Assembly (NCBI GenBank): GCA_029339195.1
Contig: JAPTJF010000136.1
Location: 1-64,000 of the forward strand
Source of the DNA: Micractinium sp. NFX-FRZ
Lineage: Eukaryota > Chlorophyta > Trebouxiophyceae > Chlorellales > Chlorellaceae
Direction of reading: 5' to 3'
DNA length: 64,000 bases
Of the stretch, positions 63,845 to 64,000 are shown piece by piece. Position 1 is the first letter of the stretch. Every line of letters starts with the position of its first letter. The notes below the pieces were generated by a model. The model saw only the letters and a list, made by a program, of their open reading frames with translations, made no database searches and was not told the origin of the DNA. Position numbers and translations under genes: made by a program.

Positions 63845-64000
63845 CTGCAGCATGCGGGGGGCAGCAGGGATGAGGCTTGAAGCACACATCACTTCATACA
63901 TTAATGAGGCACACAATGCATGTGGTAGTGCGCCGACTATGAGCGCTGGCCCAGCTCGGGCACTGCCAAGCCTTCAATGTGATGCGGTAGCGCACGCTGT

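Noticed and set aside
1..64000. tRNA, rRNA or organellar genes
   Set aside because: I saw no cloverleaf-type or rRNA-like sequence. Composition and introns indicate nuclear protein-coding DNA.

Overview
This window looks like nuclear DNA of a GC-rich unicellular green alga. A trebouxiophyte of the Chlorella type is my best guess, by inference only. The evidence is very intron-dense genes with short exons and canonical GT-AG or GC-AG introns, plastid-type proteins with Ala/Ser/Arg-rich N-termini, TGTAA polyadenylation signals, and abundant CAG and GCAG repeats. All gene models below were built by hand from splice sites and reading phase. For every complete model the summed exon length is a multiple of three.

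Layout. About 1.7-10.4 kb (-): a 26-exon RAN1/CTP1-type Cu(I)-transporting P1B-ATPase. 11.0-11.9 kb (+): a small LYR-motif protein, followed 79 bases later by a plastid-type Der/EngA double GTPase (12.0-17.9 kb, +). 18.2-18.7 kb (-): a frameshifted fragment resembling STT7/STN7-type kinases. 19.8-20.4 kb (-): a small two-helix membrane protein. 20.5-26.1 kb is a transposon-rich, gene-poor stretch: a foldback element with 120-base inverted repeats, a hAT-type MITE, and the 3' end of a LINE carrying a PHD finger. 26.1-28.8 kb is unresolved. 28.9-29.6 kb (-): another small membrane protein. 30.2-35.9 kb (-): a large NAD kinase. 37.3-39.8 kb (+): retromer subunit VPS29. 41.0-42.7 kb (-): a J-domain protein and a Dpy-30-motif protein. 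42.7-47.1 kb: an unresolved cysteine-rich stretch. 47.1-50.3 kb (-): a ZC3H3-like four-CCCH-finger protein. 50.8-57.2 kb (+): a remarkable SPX-RING-phosphatase-phosphatase fusion. 57.7-61.3 kb (-): a poly(C)-binding/NOVA-like KH protein. 62.4-62.8 kb (+): a PSMG3-like proteasome-assembly chaperone. 63.1 kb to the right edge (-): the C-terminal part of APC8/CDC23.

Main discoveries. (1) The 962-residue protein at 50755-57160 joins an SPX phosphate-sensing domain and a RING, as in plant NLA/BAH1 ubiquitin ligases, to an FCP1/SCP-type HAD phosphatase and a PHOSPHO1/2-type HAD phosphatase. Individual exons span the RING-FCP1 and FCP1-PHOSPHO junctions, so this is one gene and not an artefact of chaining neighbours. 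(2) In most of the well-modelled multi-exon genes, introns contain degenerate direct copies of the edge of the neighbouring exon, often with the splice site. I call these 'exon echoes' and list 19. (3) GC-AG introns are unusually common, at 6 of 96 modelled introns plus one in the pseudogene.

Several genes sit in head-to-head pairs with short shared upstream regions: Cu-ATPase/LYR (625 bases) and ZC3H3-like/SPX fusion (416 bases). The genes are otherwise functionally unrelated housekeeping loci: copper delivery, plastid ribosome assembly, NADP supply, endosomal sorting, chromatin, RNA processing, phosphate signalling, proteasome and APC/C.
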